Shown here piece by piece: positions 1-8,868 of a stretch of DNA of 58,822 nt. Below the pieces are notes generated by a model, which searched no databases, was not told the DNA's origin, and saw only the letters and a program-made list of their open reading frames with translations. Origin of the DNA: Catenulispora pinisilvae (GTDB lineage: Bacteria; Actinomycetota; Actinomycetes; Streptomycetales; Catenulisporaceae); the NCBI RefSeq assembly GCF_015356865.1, contig NZ_JAAFZA010000038.1, positions 1 through 58,822 of the forward strand. The letters run 5' to 3'. Within the stretch, counting starts at the first letter, position 1, and the number at the start of each line of letters is the position of its first letter. The position numbers and the translations under genes are program-made.

Positions 1-73
1 CGTCCAGATGCGGCAACAGCGACTCGAACACCCCTCGGAACAACTCGACCATCTCACCCGGAACCGTCGTCAT
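1..73 (-). CDS. Probable transposase, N-terminal fragment (cut by window edge)
   Basis: Only the first 24 codons are visible; the gene runs off the left edge. The start ATG is the complement of 71-73. An earlier in-frame start is excluded because the ATG at 78-76 meets a stop after two codons. The residues end in a phrase reading roughly LFRGVFESLLPHLD, which resembles the start of ISAzo13-type transposases, where 'LLPHLDERQRR' is common. This is inference from a very short stretch. The location at the edge of an accessory region fits a mobile element, but no terminal inverted repeat can be checked here. Confidence 0.35.
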   Translation of the reverse strand, partial: MTTVPGEMVELFRGVFESLLPHLD

Positions 74-240
74 ACCATATGAACGACCCACCCAACGGGA
101 AGTCACCTGTAAAACAAATGCGCCCCCCTCATGGCCGGTTTTCCGCAACCATCGGCGTCTGTCGCCAACACGTCGCCGGTTATCCACAGGCTGCATGGGC
201 GAGGTTGCCGCCGGTCGCGCCAGACTCCGACAGTTGAATC

Positions 241-1257
241 ATGAGACAGACCAAACGCTACGAATCCGCCACCAGGTACGACACGGCACTCGTCAACGCA
301 CTGATCCGGTCGCAGGACCAGGTGGTCTCCCATCGGCAACTGCTCGAGCGCGGGTTCCCCGACCGGACGATCCGCAACCGCACGGCGCTGGGCGGCCCGT
401 GGCAGCGAATACTCCCTCACACATATCTCACGCAGACCGGACCGCCGACGCCGCGACAGTTGGGACGGGCCGCGCTTCTCTATGGTGCGCCAGACTCGAA
501 GTGGGGCGCCGTGCTCACCGGAGGCGCGGCGCTGGAGCTGTATGGGATGCGGAGGCTGCCCAGTCAGAAGCGGGTTCACATCCTCGTGCCGAGCGACAAC
601 CAACGCGCCACCACCGGTCACGTCGTCATCGAGCGGACGGCACGAATGCCAGCTCAGGTTACGCGGCACGGATTGGCCTGCGCGCCGTTCGCACGCGCGT
701 TGGCGGACGCCGCCCGCCACTCGACAGACCTCGACGAGGTACGGGCCATGATGGCCGAGGCAGTCCAGCGCCGATTCTGCACACCACGGCACATCATCGA
801 CGAGGTTCGCGACGGGCCCATCCGCCACTCAAAACTCGCACATCGCGTAGCGCTGGAGATCGCCGACGGAATCCGCTCGCCGGCCGAGGGATGGCTCCGC
901 GAGGCATTCACCCGGTTCCGCGTGCCACCGCCACGCTGGAACGCCACCCTCCGCGACGCGACCACGGGACAAACCATCGCGATCCCCGACGCGCTGTGGG
1001 CCAACTGCTGCCTCATCGCCGAAGTCGACTCCAGGGACTACCACTTGAGCCCCGATGACTGGCAGCGAACACAAGAGCGCCACACTAGGCTCGCAGCGCT
1101 CGGCTTCGTGATCCTCCACTTCGCACCAACCCGGATCAAAGCGGACCCCGAAACGGTCTGTATCGAAGTCGGAGCGGCACTCGCCGCCAACACCGGGCGC
1201 CCCTGGCCACAGTCAGTGCTCATGACGCGCGCCGACGACGTCGTGTGCACCTCATGA
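241..1257 (+). CDS. AbiEi-like antitoxin/nuclease-fold protein
   Basis: A 338-residue protein of the common actinobacterial type that joins an AbiEi-like N-terminal part to a C-terminal restriction-endonuclease-like (DUF559/Vsr-like) part. The N-terminal part (about 20-75) has the winged-helix style phrase with VSHRQLLERGF and a following LTGGAALELYG motif near 93-103. This motif is typical of type IV toxin-antitoxin AbiEi proteins. The C-terminal part has AEVDSRDYH (about 260-268), followed by a stretch ending in GFVILHF, as in the Vsr/DUF559 fold. No AbiEii nucleotidyltransferase toxin gene is adjacent, so a classic AbiE pair is absent. It may act alone or be an orphan antitoxin. No clear ribosome binding site precedes the ATG. 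A strong hairpin follows the stop at once. Confidence 0.6.
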   Translation: MRQTKRYESATRYDTALVNALIRSQDQVVSHRQLLERGFPDRTIRNRTALGGPWQRILPHTYLTQTGPPTPRQLGRAALLYGAPDSKWGAVLTGGAALELYGMRRLPSQKRVHILVPSDNQRATTGHVVIERTARMPAQVTRHGLACAPFARALADAARHSTDLDEVRAMMAEAVQRRFCTPRHIIDEVRDGPIRHSKLAHRVALEIADGIRSPAEGWLREAFTRFRVPPPRWNATLRDATTGQTIAIPDALWANCCLIAEVDSRDYHLSPDDWQRTQERHTRLAALGFVILHFAPTRIKADPETVCIEVGAALAANTGRPWPQSVLMTRADDVVCTS

Positions 1258-1261
1258 ATGG

Positions 1262-1304
1262 AAAAACCGGGATCTTCCAGCTTTCCTGGAAGATCCCGGT
1301 TTTT
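1262..1304. terminator. Perfect 19-bp hairpin, bidirectional terminator
   Basis: Arms at 1262-1280 and 1286-1304 are perfectly complementary around a 5-nt loop. A-tracts and T-tracts flank both sides, so it can terminate in both directions. It starts four bases after the AbiEi-like stop. The core (GGGATC... GATCCC) resembles the hairpin at 6872-6912. On the minus strand the bases just before this hairpin read CAGCTCCACCA, the usual end of tmRNA. Confidence 0.8.
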
Positions 1305-1477
1305 ACTGATGGTGGAGCTGATCTTGCGGTACTTGAACACCGTTGACCTGCCACATGGCACTGCACACGCCGATCGGCAGGACGAGCCGGCTGGCCCTCC
1401 GTAGCGCTGCGTCGTCCACGCGGATAGAACTCGCGACGTATACCGCGCTCGCCACGGGGTCGGAGGCCGAGTTTCGG

Positions 1478-2962
1478 TCATTCACCGTGGTAGATGCGTG
1501 GCAAGTCTACGAGTTGGATGGAGGGGTCCTCGGTCGCGCGCCGCCGGAGTTCAGGCATGAATCCGGCGCCACTGTAGAAGATCAGCCGGGTGTCGGCGGC
1601 TTGGGCCGGATCCCGAGTGCGGAGAAGGTCTCGAGTCCCTTCCAATCGGCGGAGGTGGCCCATTCCGATGATGTCGCTCCATTTCGCTTCGCCGATGGCC
1701 AGGAGGATTTCACGCCCGGATCCGTCGCGGCCGAAGGCGGCCACATCGACTTCGCGTCCGGTACGTGTCGCCGGATCGCTGAGGCTGCCGGAGGCGACAC
1801 GGTCGGCGTTGCCGCCGAGGGTGTCCGGGCTGGCTTGCCAACGGGTCCACTCACGGGATAGTTGCTCGAAGTGCGGGCCGAGGACCTTGGACTGGAACGT
1901 CGGCTGGACGCGCTGCCAGACACGCTCAGCGCGTCCGGGGCGTTCCAGATCTCCCCAAACCGGGCGCATGACCGCGTGATAGAAGGACACGAGAGGCTCG
2001 GCGATCCGGTACGAGGAGCGGTTCTTGCGGAATGCGTCCTCCTCATGGGTGATCATGCCGACGTCCTGCAGAACTGACAGCGGATGTGCCAGGTCGGTGG
2101 ACTTGCGTCCGAGGTAGTCGGCGATACCGCCGCGGTTCGCGTTGCCATTGGCGATGGCGGCCAGGACCGAATGGTATAGGGCCGTGTCGTAGAGATCCGG
2201 TTCCTCGGCCAGCAGGTAGCGGGCTTCACGGAACAACGGCCGGCCGGGGTTCAAGACCGCACGGGCGACCCAGGGGTCGAAGTCTTCCGGGTCTGCGGGG
2301 GAATCGCCTTGAGCGAACTCCCGCCGGTAGGCCGGGGTTCCGCCAACGATCGAGTGGGTCAAGGCGGCAGTGCGCTCATCGGTGATTCCCCAGAATTGTG
2401 CCGCGAGACGATAGTCGAGGGTGGGGACGATCAGATCGAGGCCCGCTCGCCCGCGCAAGGGGGCGTTCCCCGCCAAAAGCTTGCCCATGAACGAAAGGGC
2501 CGACCCGCACAGCAACAACCGCACCGGAGTATTCGAGTGTTGAGCTGCCGGGTCCAAAGCGCGCTGGATGATCGACGGCAGCGCCGGGGACGCCTTGGCC
2601 AGGAAGGGGAACTCATCGATCACGACGACCTTGGGGCCATCAGTGGCGATCCTCATGAGCCGGCCGATCGCCTCATCCCAGTCCGCGAACCGGAACGGCG
2701 TCGGCTCGTCCAGGTGTCGGGCCAGAGCCTGTCCGAACTGGCCCAGGGCATCGGCCTCGGTGGTCTCGGTCGCGGTGAACATGAAACCGCAGGTCGCCCG
2801 AGAGATCGCATCCAGAAGGAACGTCTTGCCCTGGCGCCGTCGGCCGGACACTATCCCGAGCGTGGCCCGCGCCTCGGCGTAGGTGGCGAACCGGGCCAGC
2901 TCCGACCACTCGAAGTCCCGATCGAACATCTCAGCCGGCCTGGTCACACGAGCAACATCCAT
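1478..2962 (-). CDS. ATPase of the ATPase_2/DUF234 type
   Basis: A 494-residue protein with a Walker A at residues 40-47 (GRRRQGKT) and a Walker B ending VVVIDE (D116, E117). This is the layout of the archaeal-type AAA ATPase_2 family. A winged-helix-like middle part follows. The C-terminal third carries REVDVAAF and then LAIGEAKW. This spacing of acidic residues and lysine matches the PD-(D/E)xK nuclease-like DUF234 region. Members of this family are widespread in archaea and sporadic in bacteria. Their role is poorly known and some sit in defence or mobile contexts. The start ATG is followed directly by family-like sequence, and an AT-rich promoter lies 30 bp upstream. Neighbours (AbiEi-like protein, frameshifted gene, intron) suggest an accessory locus. 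Confidence 0.75.
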   Translation of the reverse strand: MDVARVTRPAEMFDRDFEWSELARFATYAEARATLGIVSGRRRQGKTFLLDAISRATCGFMFTATETTEADALGQFGQALARHLDEPTPFRFADWDEAIGRLMRIATDGPKVVVIDEFPFLAKASPALPSIIQRALDPAAQHSNTPVRLLLCGSALSFMGKLLAGNAPLRGRAGLDLIVPTLDYRLAAQFWGITDERTAALTHSIVGGTPAYRREFAQGDSPADPEDFDPWVARAVLNPGRPLFREARYLLAEEPDLYDTALYHSVLAAIANGNANRGGIADYLGRKSTDLAHPLSVLQDVGMITHEEDAFRKNRSSYRIAEPLVSFYHAVMRPVWGDLERPGRAERVWQRVQPTFQSKVLGPHFEQLSREWTRWQASPDTLGGNADRVASGSLSDPATRTGREVDVAAFGRDGSGREILLAIGEAKWSDIIGMGHLRRLEGTRDLLRTRDPAQAADTRLIFYSGAGFMPELRRRATEDPSIQLVDLPRIYHGE

Positions 2963-2991
2963 CAGCGCCTCCGCATCGAGTAGGTCCAGCT

Positions 2992-2997
2992 ATTATA
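2992..2997 (-). promoter_or_regulatory. -10 box of the ATPase gene
   Basis: The minus strand reads TATAAT, in a locally AT-rich patch 30 bp upstream of the ATPase start codon. No good -35 hexamer is visible at 17 bp, so the promoter assignment rests on the -10 alone. Confidence 0.4.
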
Positions 2998-3149
2998 ACT
3001 CCACCTATTCAAAGGGACTTCGCCGTCGACCCCTGGGAGGAGCCCGCCGGGGACGCCACCGGCACCCGTTTATTCGACAAGTCCCCAAGTGTGCGCGTGG
3101 CCCACCACGTCACGGCGGCTCGGCCCGGGCGTATCCGACGTGCAGCCGG

Positions 3150-4246
3150 TCAACGCCGCCTTATGACGCGTTGCGCGGTGTCCGGGATCTCGGCGCCGAT
3201 CGCGGCAGCAAGTAGATGGAACCCCGCATGTCCCGGAAGCCGTTCCAAGCCAGCGGTGATCAACGCTCGGGCACGTTGGCTGTCACCGACCAGTAGTGCC
3301 ACCCGTGCCTGGAAGGCGACGATGTCCGAGCTGGCCGACGCCAGTGCGGGATGTTCGGCGATCCGGATCAGGCGGTCGGTGCCGTCGTAGTCGGGCAGAC
3401 GTTCCAACAGCAGGTCATGCCACACGGACAGATCGTCTCCGCGGCGGGACCGCTCGAACTCCGTGGGGTCGTAGCTGCTGACACCGGTCAAGACACCGCG
3501 GCTTGATCGCCGCCCCGTGGGTGTCGATGTCGGCGTGAGCCGGTCGAGCTGTTCCAGGTACGCATCCGTGCACGCGATCCACGCGTCCGGTGTGGGCAGC
3601 AGTTTCACGACGACCGACGCCAACGACACCTCCTGATCTGCGACCGGGCCGTCACCGACGCGGGTCCAGCCGTATTCTGCTCCCACCGGACCAACTGGGA
3701 CATGGCCCGGTCCGCGAACGCCGGCATCCCGTAGCGGCGCAGCACGGAGGCCCACAGGTCGGCCACGAGATCGGAGACCACGATGCGCGCAGCCGCCACC
3801 GGGTCCTCGCTGTGCACGTAGTCATGGTCCTTCAAGGTCACGGCCAGGCTGATGAGCTGCTCCAGCGCCTTCTCGGCCGCGGCGGGGTCCGGGGCGGCGA
3901 GAGCGGCCCGCGCGTCGGCCACGTGCTGCCGGAACGTGACCCGCCAGCGCGACCGCTCGGTGCGGTGTACCCGCCGGTCGCCGGCCATGTACGCCCCGGA
4001 TCTCACCATGGAGACGAACTCGGCAGCCGCGCGTCGCACCTGTTCCGGATCCGGCGCCTCGGCCTTGCTCCGAGCTTTCGGAACCTGCGGGGTCGCAGCC
4101 GTCTCGGCTTCGATCCACTCCCGCAACGGGGCGGCGCCGCGCCAGTACAGATTCCACAACGCCTTCTTCAGACGCTCCTCGTCCAGCGCTGCGAGGCGCG
4201 CATAGAACTCGTCCTTGCCCATCCGGTCACTCGCCACACCGATCAC
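3150..4246 (-). pseudogene. Frameshifted hypothetical gene
   Basis: Two overlapping reading frames together make one protein-like sequence. The first (4246 down to about 3680) gives about 190 sensible residues beginning near MGKDEFYARL and rich in alpha-helix, with LKKALWNLYWRGAAPLREW. The second (about 3680 down to 3150) continues with GWTRVGDGPVADQEV and a helical, TPR-like C-terminus rich in Ala and Leu. The switch lies near 3670-3685, where losing one base accounts for the frame change. Past that point the first frame turns into an arginine/serine-rich tail, as expected for out-of-frame reading. I do not recognise the family. A sequencing error or a real inactivating indel are both possible. 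There is no typical slippery heptamer. Confidence 0.55.
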
Positions 4247-4360
4247 GATAGCCGGGCAGGGAGTCGCGCCTGCCGCGGCCGGCCGAATCGTTGCCCGCGC
4301 GCAGTAGTACCGAGTAGTTCCACCTCGGCGTCCGGCATGCCGCAGGTAGGCTCTGGGGAC

Positions 4361-6784
4361 GTGAGCGGACAGACAGCGGGTGCGGTGACGGCGGCGCGGC
4401 TGCGCGCTCTGGGCGGAGACGGACTGGCGACCTTGCTGCGCCGACGCTCCGACGCTGTGACCGACCCGGTTCCGGGGAGCCTGACGGAGCTCGCCGAGCG
4501 CCTGGACACCGCCGCGTCGGTGACGGCCGCGCTGCGGCGGGTGGATCTGATGACGCTGCAGGTGGCCGAGGCCGTTGCGGCTCTCGGCGGGACGGTGCGC
4601 CGGCCGGCGCTGGAAAACCTGCTGGGGATCACGTCCGACCCGTCGCCGTCGGCGCTGGACCGGGTGCTGTCGGGGCTGGCCGCCGACATGCTGATGGATC
4701 CCGGATCCGGGGCGCTGACGCCCGTCCTGGCCGGGGCGTGGGCCCGGCCGCTGGGGCTGGGGACGCCGGCGGCGGACCTGTACGCCTCCCGCACTGCCGA
4801 GGACTTGAAGGCGTTTGCCCGCGCGGCCGGGCTCAGGGTCGGCACTCGCAAGAGCGAGGTGCTGGCCGACGTCGTCGCGACGTTCATCGACCCGGACACG
4901 GTGCGCGCCGTCGCCAGCAGGCTTCCGCAGCCCACGCAGGAGCTGCTAAGGCGGATCGCCGACGGCGAAGAGATCCACGAGTACACCTACTACTCCCCGC
5001 GATACAACCGACCGCAGCGGCCCGTCGACCATGCGATCGCGTGCGGCCTGGTCGTCCGCGCCGACTGGGACAGCGGCCTGCGCATGTGCGCGGAGGTCGC
5101 CCTGGCTTTGCGTGCGGGCTACACCGCCCCGTTCGACCACGCCGAACCCGCCCTGGAACGCACGCTCGTCGCCCCGTCGACGGTCGCCGACGGCGCCCTG
5201 GCCGCGGCCGGCGCTTTCGTCCGCTCGGTGGCCGCGTTGCTCGACCACTGCTCGCGCGCCAAGGTCGCGGCCCTGAAGTCCGGCGGCATCGGCACCCGTG
5301 AGATTGCGAAGCTGGTCAAGACCCTGCGCTGTTCCGAGGACGAGGTCCGTCTGACGCTGGCGCTGAGCCATGCCGCCGGGCTCCTCGCGCTCGACGGCGG
5401 ACAGGCTGCCCCGACCAGCGGGTACGACCACTGGCTCACGCTCGATCCCGCCGAGCGTCACGCCGCGCTCGGCGCCGCGTGGTGGTCTCTGCCCACAGTG
5501 CCGCTGGCCACCACCGGTGCCTGGAATCCCGCCGAAACCGAGCCTGCACCCGGCTCCGCCCTCCGGCGAGCCCTGATGTCGCTCGTCGCAGACCACAACG
5601 AGGCAGGTGAGGCATCCGGCGACAACGACACGGCAACTGCCACCGCGCTCGCCGACGACACGGCCCTGCCCGCCGCAGCGGCCTGGCAGTTCCCGCTGCT
5701 GGCCGGACCCCGCGAGCAGGCGACCGCCCGGGCCGGCGCCTGCTGGCGCGAGGCACAGCTCCTTGGCGCGGTCGCGGCCGGCGCCCTCACCGGGCTCGGC
5801 CGCGCACTACAGTCCGGCACGGACCCCGCCACCGCCCTAGCAGGATTGGAATCGGCCCGCGGAACTGCCCGGCTTCAAGCCGATCTGACTGCCGTCGTCA
5901 CCGGCACCCCGTCATCGGCTCTGTCCGAACTGCTGGACTCCTGCGCCGATCTGGAGACCCGCGGCACCGCCTCGATCTGGCGCTTCAGCCCGTCCTCCGT
6001 CCGCCGCGCGCTCGACACCGGCGACTCCGAACTGTCCTTGCGGCAGCGCCTGTCCGCCATCGCCGACGGCGGCCTGCCACAGCCGTTGGAATACCTGATC
6101 GACGACATCGCCCGCCGCCACGGCACGGTCCGTGCGCAAGCCGTGGCCTGCTGCCTGCGCAGCGACGACACCGCCCTGCTGGCCGAGATCGCCGCCGAGC
6201 GCCGGCTGCGCGGTCTCGGACTACGCCTGCTGGCCCCGACCGTCCTGGCTTCTGACCAGCCACTGGACCAGACTCTCGCAGCACTGCGAACCGCAGGCTT
6301 CGCCCCACTGTCCGAAGCCGCGGACGGCACCCCGATCATCGAGCGCGTCCAGGCCCGCCGGGCCCCGGCGAAACCGAAGGCTGCGAAAGTCGTCAGCCTC
6401 CGCAGCGCACGCGCGCAGGTCCCCGAACCCCGCCAGGCCTCCCGACCGCCGTCTCCGACGGATCCCAGCGTGCTCGCCAAGCAGCTACTGGCCGGGCCCG
6501 ACTTTGCACTCACCGCGCCGAACCCGATCCTGCACGCGGTGAGCGGACACGCCCGCGACCTCACCACGGCCGAAGCGAAGATCCTGGCCCACGCCATCGA
6601 CAACCACCTGCCGGTAACCATCGAATACGTCAACCGCCAAGGCGGCACCAGCACCCGCACCATCGAGAACATCCAACTGGCCGGCGGCTCGGCGCTGCTG
6701 GCCTGGTGCCGCCTCCGTCAAGACGAACGCTGGTTCAACCTCGACCGCATCCTCACCGTCGAGCCGACAGCCACCCAGACGTGA
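4361..6784 (+). CDS. Helicase-associated (XPB/Ssl2-like, Helicase_C_3) protein
   Basis: About 807 residues, of the actinobacterial 'helicase-associated domain' family that resembles the C-terminal part of XPB/Ssl2 but lacks the helicase motor motifs. It starts with helical sequence (LTELAERLD, then a winged-helix-like LMTLQVAEAVAALGG near 60-75). The LRGLGLRLLAPTVLASD and TLAALRTAGFAPL stretch near 620-670 is typical of the family, with the helicase-C-like strand just before it. The last about 80 residues (LTTAEAKILAHAIDN, then ITIEYVN-like sequence and a final RWFNLDRI) form a WYL-like ligand-binding module. The GTG at 4361 is chosen because CTGGGG lies 6 bases upstream; an ATG at 4337 is an alternative. 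The upstream open frame has no family-like sequence. Probably a DNA-associated regulator; exact role unknown. Confidence 0.7.
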   Translation: MSGQTAGAVTAARLRALGGDGLATLLRRRSDAVTDPVPGSLTELAERLDTAASVTAALRRVDLMTLQVAEAVAALGGTVRRPALENLLGITSDPSPSALDRVLSGLAADMLMDPGSGALTPVLAGAWARPLGLGTPAADLYASRTAEDLKAFARAAGLRVGTRKSEVLADVVATFIDPDTVRAVASRLPQPTQELLRRIADGEEIHEYTYYSPRYNRPQRPVDHAIACGLVVRADWDSGLRMCAEVALALRAGYTAPFDHAEPALERTLVAPSTVADGALAAAGAFVRSVAALLDHCSRAKVAALKSGGIGTREIAKLVKTLRCSEDEVRLTLALSHAAGLLALDGGQAAPTSGYDHWLTLDPAERHAALGAAWWSLPTVPLATTGAWNPAETEPAPGSALRRALMSLVADHNEAGEASGDNDTATATALADDTALPAAAAWQFPLLAGPREQATARAGACWREAQLLGAVAAGALTGLGRALQSGTDPATALAGLESARGTARLQADLTAVVTGTPSSALSELLDSCADLETRGTASIWRFSPSSVRRALDTGDSELSLRQRLSAIADGGLPQPLEYLIDDIARRHGTVRAQAVACCLRSDDTALLAEIAAERRLRGLGLRLLAPTVLASDQPLDQTLAALRTAGFAPLSEAADGTPIIERVQARRAPAKPKAAKVVSLRSARAQVPEPRQASRPPSPTDPSVLAKQLLAGPDFALTAPNPILHAVSGHARDLTTAEAKILAHAIDNHLPVTIEYVNRQGGTSTRTIENIQLAGGSALLAWCRLRQDERWFNLDRILTVEPTATQT

Positions 6785-6871
6785 CGCGGTGGGGTGGCGA
6801 AGAGGAACTTCCTGAACCGCGGCCCGACTGTGGCAGCACCCGCCCAGCCGTAGCACCGTTGCCCAGAGCCC

Positions 6872-6912
6872 AAAAAATCGGGATCATACAGGAATTCCTG
6901 GATGATCCCGAT
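6872..6912 (-). terminator. Terminator behind the tmRNA-like end
   Basis: Arms 6877-6887 and 6902-6912 pair over 11 bp. The loop itself contains the palindrome CAGGAATTCCTG (6889-6900), so the whole 36-nt stretch is nearly one palindrome with a single mismatch. On the minus strand a run of six T follows, so it reads as a terminator for the tRNA-like end at 6926-6955. Its core resembles the hairpin at 1262-1304. Confidence 0.7.
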
Positions 6913-6925
6913 TCCTACTACTTTG

Positions 6926-6955
6926 TGGAGCCGGCGGGAATCGAACCCGCGTCCA
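6926..6955 (-). other. tmRNA/tRNA 3'-end fragment, possible attachment site
   Basis: Read on the minus strand this is a T-arm (GCGGG, TTCGATT loop, CCCGC) followed by CGGCTCC and A: the T-arm, acceptor 3' strand and discriminator of a tRNA-like molecule. The GGACGCGGGTTCGATTCCCG phrase is characteristic of actinobacterial tmRNA. A matching 5' half is absent: within 30 bases upstream the sequence becomes a hairpin and then a group II intron. It is therefore a 3' remnant of the kind left by integrases that target ssrA or tRNA genes. Family assignment to tmRNA rather than a tRNA is inference. Confidence 0.5.
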
Positions 6956-6982
6956 CGCATAATTCGCGAGTCGGTTCTTTTC

Positions 6983-7018
6983 AAATACGGCGCCATCTTT
7001 CGAGATGGCGCCGTATTT
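6983..7018 (+). terminator. 16-bp hairpin with TTCG loop, target of the group II intron
   Basis: Perfect arms at 6983-6998 and 7003-7018 enclose a TTCG tetraloop and are followed by T residues. The group II intron begins at 7024, five bases after the stem. Insertion behind a Rho-independent terminator stem is the known target rule of bacterial class C introns. Confidence 0.85.
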
Positions 7019-7523
7019 TTGTTGTGCGCCCAGCATGGGCGGTTGTTTGGAGGTGGAAGTCCTCTGGGGGTGGAGCTGGTGCCTACCCCGAGCTGGAGGC
7101 AAGGGCGTCGTCGTGAGGCGGGGTCTGGAGGAAGCCCGAGGCGAGACCTGGGTACCGAGGAACACGAACCGTGTAGGAGGCGTGCTGGTCGGGTCAGTCT
7201 GCAACGGAAGACGACGCCCGTCACCGGCAAGAGGGCCAGTGCGTAAACGCGGCGGGGATTCAGGGATAGCAGCCGTTCTTACCTGGGGAGATCTGTTCGG
7301 GTGTCGGGAGGCCGGGGTTGCCGGGAGGTCCGACCTGACCGGGGCCGTGAGGTGCCGGTGGGACCGGATAGAAGTCAGCAGAGGTCGCGTAGTACCGGCC
7401 GGGATGTGCGTGGTGGGTCGGGAAGGGCCGAACGTCAAGTGGAGCGGAGTAGTTGGTGTTGCTCGTGCCGGTCACGGTGATCGCAGCCATCCCGCGGACG
7501 CGGGCCTGGTGGGGAAGGGGACG

Positions 7524-8867
7524 GTGCATCCGTTGAGTACCCCGTCAGAGCGTAGTGGCCGGTCGGTGCGCATCGAGGAGGACGCTCACCGCGATCAGGG
7601 GGATCTGTGGCAGCGGATGCTGTCGCGGGAGAACCTGATGGCGGCGCTCAATCGAGTCGAGGCTAACCGGGGTGCGCCCGGTGCGGATGGCATGACCACG
7701 GAGCAGTTACGGCCGTGGCTGGTCGAGCACTGGGCGCGGATTCGGGAGGAGCTCGATGCTGGGGTGTTCCGGCCGCAGCCGGTCCGTCGGGTGGCGATTC
7801 CCAAGCCCGGGGGTGGCGAGCGGATGTTGGGGGTGCCTCGGGTGCTGGATTGTTTTCTTCAGCAGGCGATGGCCCAAGTCCTTGTCCCGATCTTCGATCC
7901 GGAGTTTTGTCCGACGTCGTTCGGGTTCCGTCCGGGTCGCAGTGCGCACCAGGCGGTGCGCAGGGCGGTGCGGGCGATCGAGGACGGTCACCGCTGGGTG
8001 GTGGATCTTGATCTGGACCGGTTCTTTGACCGGGTCCAGCATGATGCGCTGATGGCCAGGGTGGCCAGGAAGGTCGATGACCGCCGGGTGCTCAAGCTCA
8101 TTCGCCGGTTCCTGGAAGCCGGGATCAGGGACGGCGGGATCGTTTCGGCGTCGGTGGAGGGGACCCCGCAGGGTTCTCCGCTGTCGCCGATCTTGTCGAA
8201 CATCATGCTGGACGACCTGGACCGGGAGCTGTGGGATCGCGGTCTGCGGTTCGTGCGCTACGCCGATGATGTTCGTATCTTCGTGCGCAGCAAGCGGGCC
8301 GCTACCAGGGTGCTGGGCTCGGTTACGAAGGTGATCGAGGGCCGGCTGCATCTGTTGGTGAACCGGGAGAAGTCGAAGGTGGTTCCGGCGTCCGTCATGA
8401 CGATGCTGGGGTTCGGCTTCTACTTCGTCCGGGGCGGGAAGGTCAGGGTCCGGGTCGATCCGAAGGCGGTTGTTCGTCTGAAGATGCGGATCCGGGAGCT
8501 GACCTCGCGCAGGTGGTCGATCGCGATGGATGAGCGGATTGCGGCGATCAACCGCTATGTCACCGGGTGGATGGGCTACTTCCGGCTGGCGGACACCCCG
8601 AAGGTGTTCGCCGAGTTGGATAAGTGGTTCCGCCGCAGGATGCGGCAGATCCGCTGGAAGGAGTGGAAACGCTGGTCGGCGAGATATCGGAACCTGAAGG
8701 CTCTGGGTATCGGCGACTGGCAGGCCCGCGAGTGGGCGTCCAGTAGCAAAGGCTACTGGCGCATCGCGGGGTCCGCTGTTCTGGACAGGGCGCTGCCGAA
8801 TTCCTACTGGGGCGACCAGGGCTTGAAACTGTTGAAACCGACCTGGCTGAGATTGAGATCAGCCTGA
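7524..8867 (+). CDS. ltrA: Group II intron-encoded reverse transcriptase/maturase
   Basis: A 447-residue intron-encoded protein. Reverse transcriptase blocks are visible in order: ENLMAALNRVEANRGAPGADG (RT0-1), the VAIPKPGGGERMLGVP block (RT2), FGFRPGRSAHQA and DLDLDRFFDRVQHD (RT3-4 region), GTPQGSPLSPILSNI (RT4), then the catalytic YADD at 246-249 (RT5), and the maturase X region with INRYVTGWMGYF. There is no H-N-H endonuclease domain, as expected for class C introns. The GTG at 7524 is chosen because GGGGAAGGGG sits 4 bases upstream and homologues start near this point; the longer open frame upstream is ribozyme sequence. It promotes splicing and retrohoming of its own intron. Confidence 0.9.
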   Translation: MHPLSTPSERSGRSVRIEEDAHRDQGDLWQRMLSRENLMAALNRVEANRGAPGADGMTTEQLRPWLVEHWARIREELDAGVFRPQPVRRVAIPKPGGGERMLGVPRVLDCFLQQAMAQVLVPIFDPEFCPTSFGFRPGRSAHQAVRRAVRAIEDGHRWVVDLDLDRFFDRVQHDALMARVARKVDDRRVLKLIRRFLEAGIRDGGIVSASVEGTPQGSPLSPILSNIMLDDLDRELWDRGLRFVRYADDVRIFVRSKRAATRVLGSVTKVIEGRLHLLVNREKSKVVPASVMTMLGFGFYFVRGGKVRVRVDPKAVVRLKMRIRELTSRRWSIAMDERIAAINRYVTGWMGYFRLADTPKVFAELDKWFRRRMRQIRWKEWKRWSARYRNLKALGIGDWQAREWASSSKGYWRIAGSAVLDRALPNSYWGDQGLKLLKPTWLRLRSA

Positions 8868-8868
8868 C

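Noticed and set aside
1303..1485. Short minus-strand gene between the hairpin and the ATPase gene
   Set aside because: 60 residues without recognisable sequence. Its end is the translated tmRNA-like stretch and it overlaps the hairpin.
3670..3685. Programmed frameshift
   Set aside because: No slippery heptamer or following pseudoknot is evident. A mutation or sequencing error is simpler.
3590..4360. Long N-terminal extension of the helicase-associated gene
   Set aside because: The open frame before 4361 runs antisense to the frameshifted gene and is arginine/histidine-rich with no family sequence. A ribosome binding site marks the GTG at 4361.
6926..6955. A complete tRNA gene
   Set aside because: Only the T-arm, acceptor 3' strand and discriminator are present. 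No anticodon or D arm and no 5' acceptor strand lie upstream.
7005..7523. N-terminal extension of the intron reverse transcriptase
   Set aside because: The stretch is group II ribozyme sequence (GTGCG start, domains I-III), with no protein similarity.
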